Positions 1 to 7,638 are shown, counted from the first letter of the stretch. The stretch: DNA of 64,000 nt from Citrobacter gillenii (GCF_013337685.1 NZ_SUQN01000005.1:248001-312000); one strand, 5' to 3'. Notes: generated from the letters alone by a model not told the origin. Numbers and translations: made by a program.

Positions 1-782
1 AAAAGGTTGCACGCAAACAATCATTAGTATCAAGATTAAAAAATGCCATAAGAAATGAATCATTATATCTTGTATATCAACCTATTTATAAAATAAAAAC
101 CGGTATGGTTATTGGTGTAGAGGCACTAATTAGATGGGATGACCATGATATTGGTAGCATTCCTCCTGATATTTTTATCCCTATTGCAGAGAGACATAAT
201 TTAATTCAAGATGTAAGTAATCTTGTATTTCGAATGGTAGTAAAAGAAGCTAGGTCCCTTTCTGAAAAATTTAATGTCTTTATAAGCATTAATGTTAGTT
301 CACAAGACCTTTTGTCTGAATCTTTTCAAAGAAAAGTGTTTCAGATGATCGATGAATTAAATATAAAGCCCGGAATGATAATGATGGAATTAACAGAAAG
401 ACAGAGTGCGGATCTAAATTCACTCCAAAAGGTAATTTCTTTATTTAATGATAAAGGTATTTCAATAGCCATTGATGATTTCGGGACGGGCTATTCAAAT
501 TTAAACTGGCTGTCAAGTTTACAAATAGATGAAATTAAAATTGATAAATCAATTACAGACTCTATCGATGAATACTCTATAAGTAATAATTTATTATCAG
601 GATTGGTAGAGATTTTTAAAGATATAACTCATAAGGTCGTATTCGAAGGTGTGGAAACATCAACTCAGGTTAATTATTTAACTGAAATGTTCCCTGAGTG
701 CGGTGTACAGGGATGGTATTACTCAAAGCCGTTATCTATAGATAAATTGACAAAATTAGTCGAGGATGCCAATTTGCCTTAA
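1..782 (+). CDS. EAL-domain c-di-GMP phosphodiesterase, 5' end outside window
   Basis: The frame is open from position 3, so the gene begins upstream of the window; the ATG at 105 is internal. The visible part is a whole EAL domain, which hydrolyses cyclic di-GMP to pGpG. The entry motif LVYQPIYKIKTG is followed by GVEALIRW, the metal-binding Asn in SINVSS, ELTER, the IDDFGTGYSNL loop, IKIDKS, FEGVET and the closing QGWYYSKPL. All residues usually needed for catalysis are present, so it is probably active. The missing N-terminus may hold a sensor, as in CSS-motif phosphodiesterases, but this cannot be seen. The gene is much richer in A+T than the core genes further right, which suggests horizontal transfer. 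Confidence 0.88.
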   Translation, partial: KVARKQSLVSRLKNAIRNESLYLVYQPIYKIKTGMVIGVEALIRWDDHDIGSIPPDIFIPIAERHNLIQDVSNLVFRMVVKEARSLSEKFNVFISINVSSQDLLSESFQRKVFQMIDELNIKPGMIMMELTERQSADLNSLQKVISLFNDKGISIAIDDFGTGYSNLNWLSSLQIDEIKIDKSITDSIDEYSISNNLLSGLVEIFKDITHKVVFEGVETSTQVNYLTEMFPECGVQGWYYSKPLSIDKLTKLVEDANLP

Positions 783-806
783 TAGTTATTACTTTATTTT
801 CATTGT

Positions 807-992
807 TTTCACATTCTATATAACACGCGTAACCGCGAGCTATATAAATTTAGCTGCAGAAGGATTTTGATATCTTGCCGCATTCAATCAGCTAGTTGGC
901 TCAAAATTGTATGGAATGTTGCGTTCACCTTCTTCAGCGAGCAGGGCAAGATAGTCCTCTCGTGTCATTGACTGTGAAAAGCGTCCACACAT
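807..992 (-). pseudogene. yedK-like (SRAP/HMCES) pseudogene, internally deleted
   Basis: A good Shine-Dalgarno (GGAGG) precedes an ATG at 992, and the first 34 codons read MCGRFSQSMTREDYLALLAE and onward, the N-terminus of YedK including the essential Cys2 that crosslinks to abasic sites. A stop follows. Further along in the same frame come KFI, stop, LAVTRVI, stop, NVK, which matches the C-terminal part of YedK. The middle of the roughly 220-residue protein is missing and there are three in-frame stops. It cannot be functional. A second, different yedK remnant lies at 7063-7326. Confidence 0.75.
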
Positions 993-1228
993 AGAAACCT
1001 CCAGCCATATGTCAGACTAAAAGTATTGGGCAGTAAGAAAAAGTGGTGCGCACCGTTAAAGATTTAAACGGAGCTTGTAAAATAAATCGGAATGATTTCT
1101 TTGTGAATTGATGAATTCCGAAAGTGAAGGGGGCCTTAATCATTGTGTTCGAGAGCGATTAATAGACAACATTTGACGGACTTTTTCCCAGTAATTCCCC
1201 GAAGCTTCCCCTTTCAGAAAACAGACAT

Positions 1229-1251
1229 AAAAAAACAGCCGTAACAGGCTG
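1229..1251 (-). terminator. Rho-independent terminator behind the tRNA-Pro fragment
   Basis: On the minus strand a five-base-pair stem (CAGCC/GGCTG) with a six-base loop is followed by seven U residues. It lies about 17 bases after the CCA end of the tRNA remnant, so it is probably the original terminator of that tRNA gene. Confidence 0.6.
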
Positions 1252-1267
1252 GTTATTAAAGGATTTT

Positions 1268-1315
1268 TGGTCGGCGCGAGAGGATTTGAACCTCCGCCCC
1301 CCCGACACCCCATGA
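1268..1315 (-). pseudogene. 3' part of tRNA-Pro(GGG), probable attachment-site remnant
   Basis: Read on the minus strand, the stretch from the anticodon loop (TCATGGGGTGTC) through the T arm (GGAGGTTCAAATCC) to the encoded CCA end matches proL, the GGG-anticodon proline tRNA. The 5' half (acceptor strand, D arm, anticodon 5' strand) is absent, and the variable region differs by an extra G and a substitution. A tRNA 3' half with its own terminator is what is left at one end of an element that inserted into a tRNA gene. No complete copy lies in the window. Confidence 0.75.
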
Positions 1316-1529
1316 TGGCGAGTTACCGCTTAAGGGCTGCTATGTGCCATGAGCAGACAGTTCGTACGTAACTATTGTGCTCAGATTTTTCATTGAAGGG
1401 ATTATTGCGCATATCTGAACCCCACCGCTATGGTCGGTTTGTCCCCGGCTGGGGAAGTCCGGAATGCGTTCACCCTAAGAGGATATTCCGCTTATCCTCT
1501 GGGGTAGTTTTGGATTAGTTAAGCTTGTT

Positions 1530-1787
1530 TTAGGTAGACGAGAGTATATTTAATATTCTCTCCGTAAGTTTATCCTCATAACCTTCCTCTACTGGATGAT
1601 TGAATTTTACAAGAGGACCAGAACTTTTGGCTTGATCATAAGATCTTTCAAGTACTCCAGGTTCAGCACTCATGCTGTTTATCACAGTAGATAAAACGCT
1701 AATAGCAATCTTTGATGCGTGAAGGTCGAGTCTCAGATCGTCTAGATTTCTCTCAAGGATTTCAACGCGTTCATTTAAGTCAGCCAT
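1530..1787 (-). CDS. Hypothetical 85-residue protein, coiled-coil N-terminus
   Basis: I do not recognise this family. The ATG is preceded by a strong Shine-Dalgarno (AGGAG, five bases before the start), which argues that it is real. The first 30 residues (ADLNERVEILERNLDDLRLD) form a leucine-rich heptad pattern typical of a short coiled coil; the rest is mixed and ends without further motifs. There is no signal peptide or membrane segment. It lies between the tRNA-Pro remnant and the broken alcohol dehydrogenase, on the same strand as both, so it is probably element-borne. It could be a small phage or island accessory protein; no function is proposed. Confidence 0.5.
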   Translation of the reverse strand: MADLNERVEILERNLDDLRLDLHASKIAISVLSTVINSMSAEPGVLERSYDQAKSSGPLVKFNHPVEEGYEDKLTERILNILSST

Positions 1788-1811
1788 TTAATCTCCTGGG
1801 TGTCTGGGAAG

Positions 1812-2070
1812 AAGGGTATTACCACACGATCGCCAATACTGGCCGCTGTCACTTCCGGTTTTGTCTCAACGGCCTCTGTCATAAACTCATGGCCAAAGAT
1901 GTCACCATGAAGTGCACTGGGGTTTACCCCGATAAATATGCGGGGCCCGAACCACAGATAGCACTTTACGTTACACGAATAACAATATCTTACGGCGTTT
2001 ATATACCGGGTTAAGGTAGTGTGTGGTTGCGGGCATGAAGACGGCTATGATAAGTCATTGCTTTCATCAT
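1812..2070 (-). pseudogene. N-terminal remnant of zinc-dependent alcohol dehydrogenase
   Basis: Translation on the minus strand from a well-placed ATG (Shine-Dalgarno GGGAG) gives MMKAMTYH, then broken pieces DIVIRVT, stop, SAICGS, HIYRGK (after a frameshift) and HGDIFGHEF...ASIGDRVVIPF. These are consecutive landmarks of the N-terminal GroES-like catalytic domain of zinc-dependent alcohol/formaldehyde dehydrogenases: the first zinc Cys in CGS, the GHE motif and the GDRVV strand. Several stops and at least one frameshift interrupt it, and homology ends abruptly after VVIPF, about 80 residues into a protein of roughly 390. The neighbouring SDR gene is intact, so this was probably a member of the stress cluster that decayed. 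Confidence 0.75.
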
Positions 2071-2105
2071 TAGTTCTCCCGTTATTCATCTCGTGCAATC
2101 ACTCG

Positions 2106-3014
2106 TTATAACGTCCCGGTTCCGCCGTCAGAACACCAGACCTGCCCGGACGTATAGCTGTTCTCTGGGGAAGCCAGGGTGACATATAGTGGTGCAATTT
2201 CCGAAGGCTGACCAGGTCGACCAAGTGGTGAATTAGCACCAAACTGCTCAATTTTCTCCTGTGGTTGGCCGCCACAGCATTGAAGAACCGTCCAGTAGGG
2301 ACCGGGGGCAACGGCATTTACCCGGATCCCTTTCGGTGCCAGTTGTTTTGCCAGCGATTTTGTAAAAGCTACGATAGCCGCTTTGGTCTGAGCATAATCC
2401 AGTAGGATCTCGCTGGGCTCGTAGGCTTGAACTGATGAGGTGTTTATAATCACGCTACCAGGGGATAAATGTTGGAGTGCCGCTTTAGTAATCCAGAATA
2501 ACGAGTAGACATTGGTCTTGAATGTTGCATCAAAGGCATCAGTTGTAAGTTCCTCAATCGACTCACAGAATTGCTGGCGACCCGCGTTATTGACCAGGAT
2601 ATCGAGCCCACCTAAGGTCTTAACCACCTGACTAATCAATTGCTGGCAAAATGTCTCTTCACGGATATCACCAGGGAGTGCCACGGCTTTTCTTCCTGCT
2701 TTCTGAATTAGATCGACGACCTCACGAGCGTCCTCTTCTTCATCAGGCAGGTAGTTGATTGCCACATCCGCGCCTTCACGTGCAAAAGCAATTGCGACTG
2801 CTCGCCCAATTCCTGAATCACCTCCGGTAATTAACACTTTTCGGTCAGTAAGGCGACCGCTTCCCTGATAACTTTCTTCACCATGATCCGGACGTGGTTG
2901 CATTTTTCCGGCAAGTCCCGGAAAAGGTTGTCTTTGGTGTGGAAAAGGTGGAACAGGAAAACGTTCTGAATTTGTCATATTCGTATCCTGTTTCTCATTA
3001 TATTTATCCGCCAT
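2106..3014 (-). CDS. YghA-like short-chain dehydrogenase/reductase
   Basis: The 302-residue protein is a cytoplasmic NAD(P)-dependent SDR oxidoreductase of the long YghA/YhxC type. A Pro-rich N-terminal extension of about 50 residues precedes the Rossmann fold: TGGDSGIG cofactor loop, NNAG motif, the catalytic Ser in NTSSVQ and the YAQTK Tyr-x-x-x-Lys pair. The ATG at 3014 has a good Shine-Dalgarno (GAGAGGTGA); an alternative ATG at 2978 also has one. E. coli YghA is clearly related but differs in many places. The substrate is unknown; members of this type are often found with general-stress genes, as here. It diverges from the KGG-repeat gene at 3354. Confidence 0.85.
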   Translation of the reverse strand: MADKYNEKQDTNMTNSERFPVPPFPHQRQPFPGLAGKMQPRPDHGEESYQGSGRLTDRKVLITGGDSGIGRAVAIAFAREGADVAINYLPDEEEDAREVVDLIQKAGRKAVALPGDIREETFCQQLISQVVKTLGGLDILVNNAGRQQFCESIEELTTDAFDATFKTNVYSLFWITKAALQHLSPGSVIINTSSVQAYEPSEILLDYAQTKAAIVAFTKSLAKQLAPKGIRVNAVAPGPYWTVLQCCGGQPQEKIEQFGANSPLGRPGQPSEIAPLYVTLASPENSYTSGQVWCSDGGTGTL

Positions 3015-3353
3015 TCCATCACCTCTCTATATTTACTTGGAAGAGCTAATAAGCGTAGATCAAAATTCACAGCTTGTATCTTAATAATTTCCGTATCAGA
3101 TTAATCCTGGTTTTAATATTTTTTATTTTTTTGTGCGTGGTCGGTGAGTTAGCGTGTCTTTAATATCATGTTAGCCTTAAAATAAGCCAAGCGAGAGATT
3201 TGTAATGTATTGAAAAATAAAGGTGGAAAAATGGTGGATGCCGGAATTAAATTTGACTAAGTCAGGATTACCGCTAACGTTAAGCACTGAACAACGACGG
3301 GTACGAAATACACTTTTGTATCTGACTGGCATAACCGATATATGAGGTGATAT
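3015..3353. other. Divergent intergenic region, no gene seen
   Basis: This 339-base, AT-rich spacer separates the divergent SDR and KGG-repeat genes and should hold both promoters. I see Shine-Dalgarno sequences at both ends but no promoter or operator convincing enough to name. Confidence 0.5.
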
Positions 3354-3539
3354 ATGGCAGAGCATCGTGGTGGTTCCGGTAATTTCGCTGAAAACCGAGA
3401 TAAAGCATCTGAAGCAGGCCGCAAAGGTGGTCAGCACAGCGGGGGAAACTTCAAAAATGATCCGCAACGTGCATCTGAAGCCGGTAAGAAAGGCGGGCAG
3501 AACAGTCACAGTGGTGGCCGTAAGTCTGACAATTCCTGA
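3354..3539 (+). CDS. KGG-repeat stress protein (YmdF/YciG/con-10 family)
   Basis: A 61-residue, Gly/Lys-rich hydrophilic protein with two copies of the KGG motif: DKASEAGRKGGQHSGGNF and PQRASEAGKKGGQNS. This is the general-stress protein family that includes E. coli YciG and YmdF, Bacillus GsiB and Neurospora con-10; the molecular role is unknown, and E. coli members are controlled by the stationary-phase sigma factor. The start is fixed by GAGGTGAT just upstream. It is followed on the same strand by yciF and yciE, the arrangement of E. coli yciG-yciF-yciE, which supports the assignment. Length is normal for the family. Confidence 0.9.
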   Translation: MAEHRGGSGNFAENRDKASEAGRKGGQHSGGNFKNDPQRASEAGKKGGQNSHSGGRKSDNS

Positions 3540-3631
3540 TTATTAGTTTCAGTCTCATCTTTTAATAAAAAAGAGTGTCCTGCGGGTCTGGATTAGACTC
3601 GCAGTATTTCTCTAGCCCTGAAGGAATCCAT

Positions 3632-4129
3632 ATGAATATGAAAACTATTGAAGATGTATTTATTCACCTGCTTTCAGACACCTATAGTGCTGAAAAACAA
3701 TTAACGCGCGGGTTGGCTAAACTTGCCAGAGCGGCGTCAAATGAAAAACTCAGTGCGGCTTTTAATGCACACCTGGAAGAAACTCGGGGGCAAATAGAGC
3801 GTATAGACCAAATCCTTGAACAAGAGCCGGAAATTAAGCTTAAACGTATCAAATGCGTGGCTATGGAAGGACTGATTGAAGAAGCTAATGAGGCCATAGA
3901 AGGCACTGAAAAAAATGAAGTTCGCGATGCGGCGTTAATCGCTGCGGCACAGAAAGTAGAGCACTATGAGATAGCCAGTTACGGCACTCTGGCCACCCTA
4001 GCGGAACAACTGGGTTATAAAAAAGCGGTGAAACTTCTCGCGGAAACACTTAAGGAAGAAAAAGATACCGACCTGAAACTCACCGACCTTGCGGTAGGCA
4101 ATATCAATAAAAAGGCCGAGAAAAAATAA
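3632..4129 (+). CDS. yciF: YciF, ferritin-like DUF892 stress protein
   Basis: The 165-residue protein is almost identical in pattern to E. coli YciF, starting MNMKTIEDVFIHLLSDTYSA; an in-frame upstream extension to 3575 lacks support. DUF892 proteins are four-helix, ferritin-like proteins; the candidate metal ligands here are in the repeated helix pattern SAEKQL...HLEET and KVEHYEIASYGTLATL, i.e. paired Glu and His residues. The function in the cell is unproven, with links to osmotic and envelope stress in E. coli and Salmonella. It is followed after 24 bases by its paralogue yciE, and the two are probably co-transcribed. Confidence 0.93.
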   Translation: MNMKTIEDVFIHLLSDTYSAEKQLTRGLAKLARAASNEKLSAAFNAHLEETRGQIERIDQILEQEPEIKLKRIKCVAMEGLIEEANEAIEGTEKNEVRDAALIAAAQKVEHYEIASYGTLATLAEQLGYKKAVKLLAETLKEEKDTDLKLTDLAVGNINKKAEKK

Positions 4130-4153
4130 AATTACTGACTCGAGGAAATCACG

Positions 4154-4660
4154 ATGAATTATATTGAGCATTACCATGATTGGCTACGGGATGCGCATGC
4201 GATGGAAAAGCAAGCGGAATCCATGCTGGAATCAATGGCAGGCCGTATCGATAATTATCCTGATTTACGTGCCAGAATAGAGCAACACCTGACCGAGACA
4301 AAACGACAGATTACCGTGCTGGAAGAGATTCTTAAGCGAAATGATATCTCGCGTTCGGTACTAAAAGACTCCATGAGTAAAATGGCCGCGTTTGGCCAGT
4401 CGATTGGAGGCATGTTACCCTCCGATGAGATTGTAAAGGGAGCGATCAGCGGCTATGTATTTGAACAATTTGAAATAGCCTGTTATACCTCGCTGCTGGC
4501 TGCTGCGGAGAAAGCGGGTGACACCGCGTCCATACCTGCCATAAAGTCAATTCTGGCGGAAGAACTCGATATGGCTGACTGGCTTCTTAAACATCTCCCG
4601 AACACGACTGTGCAGTTCCTTTTGAGATCGGACGCAAAAGGCGTCGAAGCAAAAAAATAA
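4154..4660 (+). CDS. yciE: YciE, ferritin-like DUF892 stress protein
   Basis: The 168-residue protein matches E. coli YciE over its full length (IEHYHDWLRDAHAMEKQAES, then YVFEQFEIACYTSLLAAAE). Like YciF it is a DUF892 four-helix protein with paired Glu/His residues that may bind two metal ions. A Shine-Dalgarno (GAGGAAATC) precedes the ATG. It closes the yciG-like/yciF/yciE operon. Its C-terminal GVEAKK is shared with E. coli, so the protein is intact. Confidence 0.93.
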   Translation: MNYIEHYHDWLRDAHAMEKQAESMLESMAGRIDNYPDLRARIEQHLTETKRQITVLEEILKRNDISRSVLKDSMSKMAAFGQSIGGMLPSDEIVKGAISGYVFEQFEIACYTSLLAAAEKAGDTASIPAIKSILAEELDMADWLLKHLPNTTVQFLLRSDAKGVEAKK

Positions 4661-4706
4661 GTTATTTAAGACTATTTCTGGCCATGCATGCACTGACAAA
4701 TCACCG

Positions 4707-5219
4707 TCAGTGCCGTTGCCAGGCAGAAACTTCTTCCACTAAAACCGCCAGGCTATAACAGACCGCTTTTTCAATAACATCCTGACAACCGCCCGAGAAA
4801 TTTATTCTTTTTGTTACTATCTTCCCGCGGAAATTCCACGCAAACCAGATTGTACCCGCGGGAGTACCATCCTCTCCGCCGTCAGGCCCCGCATAACCGC
4901 TGATGGCAATGCTGATATCCGTTCCGGCGCGTACACGGGCGCCTTCAGACATTTCTATCACCGTCTGTTCACTTACAGCGGTATATTTCTCCAGCGTACA
5001 GGCCTGCACACCAAGCATTTTCTGCTTTGCACTGTTGCTAAAGGTAATGATGCCAATATCATAAAACTTGGCGGTATCTGCCTCTGCGCAGAGCGCAGCA
5101 GCCAGAAGTCCACCTGTGCAGGATTCAGCTGTGGTTAAAGATAATCTGCTGTCAATGAACGTATTCGCGATCTGTTTTGTTAACTCGCCAGTGGTTTTGT
5201 TGTACGCCGATTTTTTCAT
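4707..5219 (-). CDS. PncC/CinA-like amidohydrolase (YdeJ type)
   Basis: A 170-residue stand-alone CinA C-terminal domain. The family includes PncC, which deamidates nicotinamide mononucleotide in pyridine nucleotide recycling, and the shorter paralogue YdeJ of E. coli. The family Ser/Lys region appears as TTAESCTGGLLAAALCAEADTAK (AESCTGG is the nucleophile motif), followed by YDIGIITFSNSAKQKMLGV, AISGYAGPDGG and GTIWFAW. Compared with PncC (SGIAGPGGG) the loop reads SGYAGPDGG, so activity on NMN cannot be assumed. It is the last gene of a three-gene minus-strand group with the DUF421 protein and the membrane protein at 5685. Confidence 0.85.
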   Translation of the reverse strand: MKKSAYNKTTGELTKQIANTFIDSRLSLTTAESCTGGLLAAALCAEADTAKFYDIGIITFSNSAKQKMLGVQACTLEKYTAVSEQTVIEMSEGARVRAGTDISIAISGYAGPDGGEDGTPAGTIWFAWNFRGKIVTKRINFSGGCQDVIEKAVCYSLAVLVEEVSAWQRH

Positions 5220-5228
5220 TTCCCCCCC

Positions 5229-5675
5229 TTAATCCTCATCAGGAATGACTGAAATATGGCCATTACGCTCTAAGATGGCATACTTAATTTTCACTGGTTC
5301 CGTAATGCCCTGACTCTGGCGCGCAGCCACCAGAATATCATCGAGAGAGACATCAACCATTTTCATTTTCTCCATTAACGGTTCGCCGTGGTCCAGCAGA
5401 ATCACCGGTGAACCATCAAGAGCAGATTCAGCGCCGCTCATCTGTTTTTTAATGAATCCGAACACTATATCGATCACCACCAAAGTGACAATGGTGAGCA
5501 TCGCCCCTGTTATGGAAAAATCATTGCCAAGTAATGCCTGTTGGGTGGCTTCACTAATAATCAATAATAAAATCAGGTCGAAACTGGTCATTTGTAATAA
5601 TGCGCGGCGTCCAACAATCTTAAACACGACGAGTAAAATAAGATAAATTGCTAAGGCTCTCAGCACCATTTCCAT
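5229..5675 (-). CDS. DUF421 (YetF/YcaP-type) membrane protein
   Basis: The 148-residue protein has about three hydrophobic helices in its first 80 residues (ALAIYLILLVVFKIVG, FDLILLLIISEAT, LTIVTLVVIDIVFGFI) and then a soluble YetF domain (SALDGSPVILLDHGEPL). DUF421 proteins sit in the inner membrane with a cytoplasmic C-terminal domain; their function is unknown. The motif FDLILLLIISEATQQAL is the family hallmark. It is shorter than YcaP (about 230 residues), as is usual for this subgroup. It is nine bases from both neighbours, so the three minus-strand genes probably form one operon. Confidence 0.83.
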   Translation of the reverse strand: MEMVLRALAIYLILLVVFKIVGRRALLQMTSFDLILLLIISEATQQALLGNDFSITGAMLTIVTLVVIDIVFGFIKKQMSGAESALDGSPVILLDHGEPLMEKMKMVDVSLDDILVAARQSQGITEPVKIKYAILERNGHISVIPDED

Positions 5676-5684
5676 AATGATCTC

Positions 5685-6191
5685 CTATGGATAAATAAAC
5701 TGATTGAAACGAATTTCAGGACCGGAATTCAACTGGAGCACACTCGTTGTGCTTCCGGGTTTTACTGGTGTAACAAGTAACCAGATCGCCATATTTTCTT
5801 GATTTTTATTTGTATTATATACCAGATACAGGTCATCTCCCTTGCTGTACATTCTGTCAGGTAAAGGCCAGATGTTTTTTGTTTCATAGAACGCATTGAA
5901 ATCTCCACCAATGCGATAAATACCCCCCTCCGAATGTTGGTCTGTAGCCGAGATCTTTAATTTAAATTCTGTCTGCAAACGACCAAATCGTTCAAAATTT
6001 AGCGTCACTTCTCCGGTAGTATTTTTACTCATGGCATTACTGAAATAACCATCCGAAAAAACACCTAATACCGCCAGGGAAATAATAATGAGCAAAACAG
6101 CAAAGCCAAGCTTATGAAATCTCGCCTCAAAACTCAGAAAATACTGACTCTCTTCAATGCCGGGGACTTTCTGGTTTTCTCTGGACATCAT
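5685..6191 (-). CDS. Hypothetical single-pass membrane protein
   Basis: The protein has about 168 residues and is not a family I recognise. A short cytoplasmic N-terminus is followed by one hydrophobic helix (LGFAVLLIIISLAVLGVF) and a beta-rich C-terminal domain of about 115 residues, probably periplasmic (GEVTLNFERFGRLQTEF, GGIYRIGGDF, RFNQFIYP). The GTG at 6200 opens the frame, but GAGG lies just before the ATGs at 6191 and 6188, so one of these is the likely start. It heads the operon with the DUF421 and PncC-like genes, which suggests a shared membrane-stress role; this is inference from context only. Confidence 0.7.
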   Translation of the reverse strand: MMSRENQKVPGIEESQYFLSFEARFHKLGFAVLLIIISLAVLGVFSDGYFSNAMSKNTTGEVTLNFERFGRLQTEFKLKISATDQHSEGGIYRIGGDFNAFYETKNIWPLPDRMYSKGDDLYLVYNTNKNQENMAIWLLVTPVKPGSTTSVLQLNSGPEIRFNQFIYP

Positions 6192-6328
6192 TGACCTCAC
6201 TCTTTCGCTTGCATCTCGTCAGTTAGATGATTTGTAACGATATAGCTTTTTAAGACAGTTCCAGTTTGCCAGATTAAGGAATAGCAATCAGACTTAATAA
6301 GTCAAGTTGCTACTAAGGTGAGGTCGGA

Positions 6329-6724
6329 ATGAAATTATATGTGGCACCATTAATATATTGTTTTCTAATCCCGACAGTTTTTGCTGACGATGAGAATGGT
6401 GGACTGAAAAAAGATACGGCACCGCCACCACCACACGCTCTGGATGAGGGGTACCGAGGCACAGAAAATGCGCGAATCATGACAGTTAAACAAGCTAAAA
6501 GTATGCATGACGGTGCAACCATCTCTCTGCGCGGCAATCTGATTGATGGTCAGGGTGATGATAAATTTGTTTTTCGCGACAAAACCGGCAGTATCCATAC
6601 ACTGATTCCACTTTCTGTCTTTGATGGTCGCACGGTAAAACCCGATCAAATGATCAGTATTAACGGTAGTCTGGACACCAAAACACAACCTCCTGTGGTT
6701 CGCGTTAACAGAATACAAAAGTAA
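6329..6724 (+). CDS. Periplasmic OB-fold stress protein (YgiW/YdeI, BOF family)
   Basis: The 131-residue protein has a Sec signal peptide (KLYVAPLIYCFLIPTVFA, cleaved before DDEN), a short Pro-rich linker, and a BOF domain: ARIMTVKQAKSMHDGATISL RGN, then DDKFVFRDKTGSI, ending with PPVVRVNRIQK. The family includes YgiW (VisP) and YdeI, small periplasmic proteins linked to resistance to hydrogen peroxide and antimicrobial peptides and to virulence in Salmonella. A Shine-Dalgarno-like AAGGTGAGG precedes the start. It diverges from the DUF421 operon and ends the stress cluster. It is a further paralogue rather than YgiW itself. Confidence 0.85.
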   Translation: MKLYVAPLIYCFLIPTVFADDENGGLKKDTAPPPPHALDEGYRGTENARIMTVKQAKSMHDGATISLRGNLIDGQGDDKFVFRDKTGSIHTLIPLSVFDGRTVKPDQMISINGSLDTKTQPPVVRVNRIQK

Positions 6725-7062
6725 CATTACTACTGCTCTGCAAATCCCCCGACACAGACTAACCCAGGCTGGGTGTGTGGTATGACATACCTGAGGAAGT
6801 AACCTAAGGTCTGCTCTTCGCTCATAGCGGACTTCAGCGGCAGTAAAAGCTTTATCATCGAGGTTTGCCAATAGTGGTAGCGCGTTGAATGTGCCGGCGA
6901 AAAACTTGGATTCTTGGCGAAAACTCTTCCCCAAAACTAAAATCAAAGTTTAGATAATCAATGAGTTGTAAAAGGTAGCCACTGGCTGTTTTTGAAAGTA
7001 GAAAGCATGATAATTTCAATTATATCAAATGGTAGCTATGAATTTGGCAATGTAATGCTGCG
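6725..7062. other. Intergenic region with phage arm-like repeat, no gene seen
   Basis: No supportable gene. A minus-strand open frame here runs back through the OB-fold gene and resembles nothing. At 6931-6943 the sequence CTTCCCCAAAACT occurs, which is repeated beside the icd attachment site at 14441; it may be an integrase arm-binding site left by an excised or decayed element. Confidence 0.4.
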
Positions 7063-7326
7063 TCACATTGGTTGAGCTAACTGGGGCCCCTGATTTTTCA
7101 CATTTCCAACGGCACGCGTCACCGCGTGTCGTATAAATTTATCAGCCGGTACGGCACCATCGGCCCGATGAATAAAGCAAGGCTGTTTCTTGTCGTCTTC
7201 CTTTTTCCATTCTTACCAGCCATCAGCTAAGCAAATTACACGGCCATGCTGCCAGAGTGGTTTAAACATTCTGCTGATGGTTGCAGTTTCAGAACGTGCA
7301 TAAATTAGCGGCAGCTTAGACCACCA
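7063..7326 (-). pseudogene. C-terminal remnant of a yedK-like (SRAP/HMCES) gene
   Basis: Eighty-eight codons on the minus strand stay in one frame and read WWSKLPLIYARSETATISRM, FKPLWQHGRVICLADGW, stop, EWKKEDDKKQPCFIHRADG, AVPADKFIRHAVTRAVGNVK and NQGPQLAQPM before the natural stop. This is YedK from its middle to the C-terminus, with a nonsense codon replacing Phe in GWFEW and a deletion joining FIHRADG directly to the segment near AVPADKF. The N-terminal half, including Cys2, is missing: the homology starts exactly beside the G-rich repeats at 7341. It overlaps in content with, but is distinct from, the remnant at 807-992. Confidence 0.8.
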
Positions 7327-7340
7327 TCGATTGTTAATTT

Positions 7341-7400
7341 TTGGGGGCAAATTTGGGGGCAAAAATCAGTTCGGGGCATGATTTGGGGCGATGAAATGAC
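7341..7400. repeat. Tandem GGGGGCAAA motifs, possible integrase arm sites
   Basis: TTTGGGGGCA occurs twice, separated by two bases, followed by related TTCGGGGCATG and TTTGGGGCGATG. Short directly repeated motifs of this kind beside attachment sites are typical of tyrosine-recombinase arm sites. They begin where yedK homology ends, so this is probably an element boundary. No integrase gene is left. Confidence 0.35.
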
Positions 7401-7545
7401 TCACATTGCCCGAAATTGTCCAAGGCGATTTTTCATTAACTGATTGATTTTATGGTAATTGACTGTAATTGCTAAATTTACAAAATCAATTTTATAGTCT
7501 AACGCTGATTATGTGGCTGTGGGGATAAACATTTAATAAACCGAG

Positions 7546-7632
7546 GGGAATGTCGGAAGGTGGCATGAACGCCACATCTGGCCTACGCGGGATAAATGTA
7601 GGCCAGATAAGCGTGAGCGCCATCTGGCGCAG
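7546..7632. repeat. REP/BIME-type palindromic repeat
   Basis: GCCACATCTGGCCTACGCGG and the downstream GGCCAGATAAGCGTGAGCGC with CATCTGGCGC form the imperfect palindromes of enterobacterial REP sequences. It lies immediately downstream of purB and probably protects its 3' end or ends transcription. Confidence 0.7.
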
Positions 7633-7638
7633 GATTGA

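Noticed and set aside
1712-2014. 100-codon plus-strand frame
   Set aside because: The minus strand here translates into dehydrogenase landmarks; the plus frame has none.
6365-6946. 193-codon minus-strand frame
   Set aside because: It runs antisense through the OB-fold gene and continues into non-coding DNA, with no recognisable motif.
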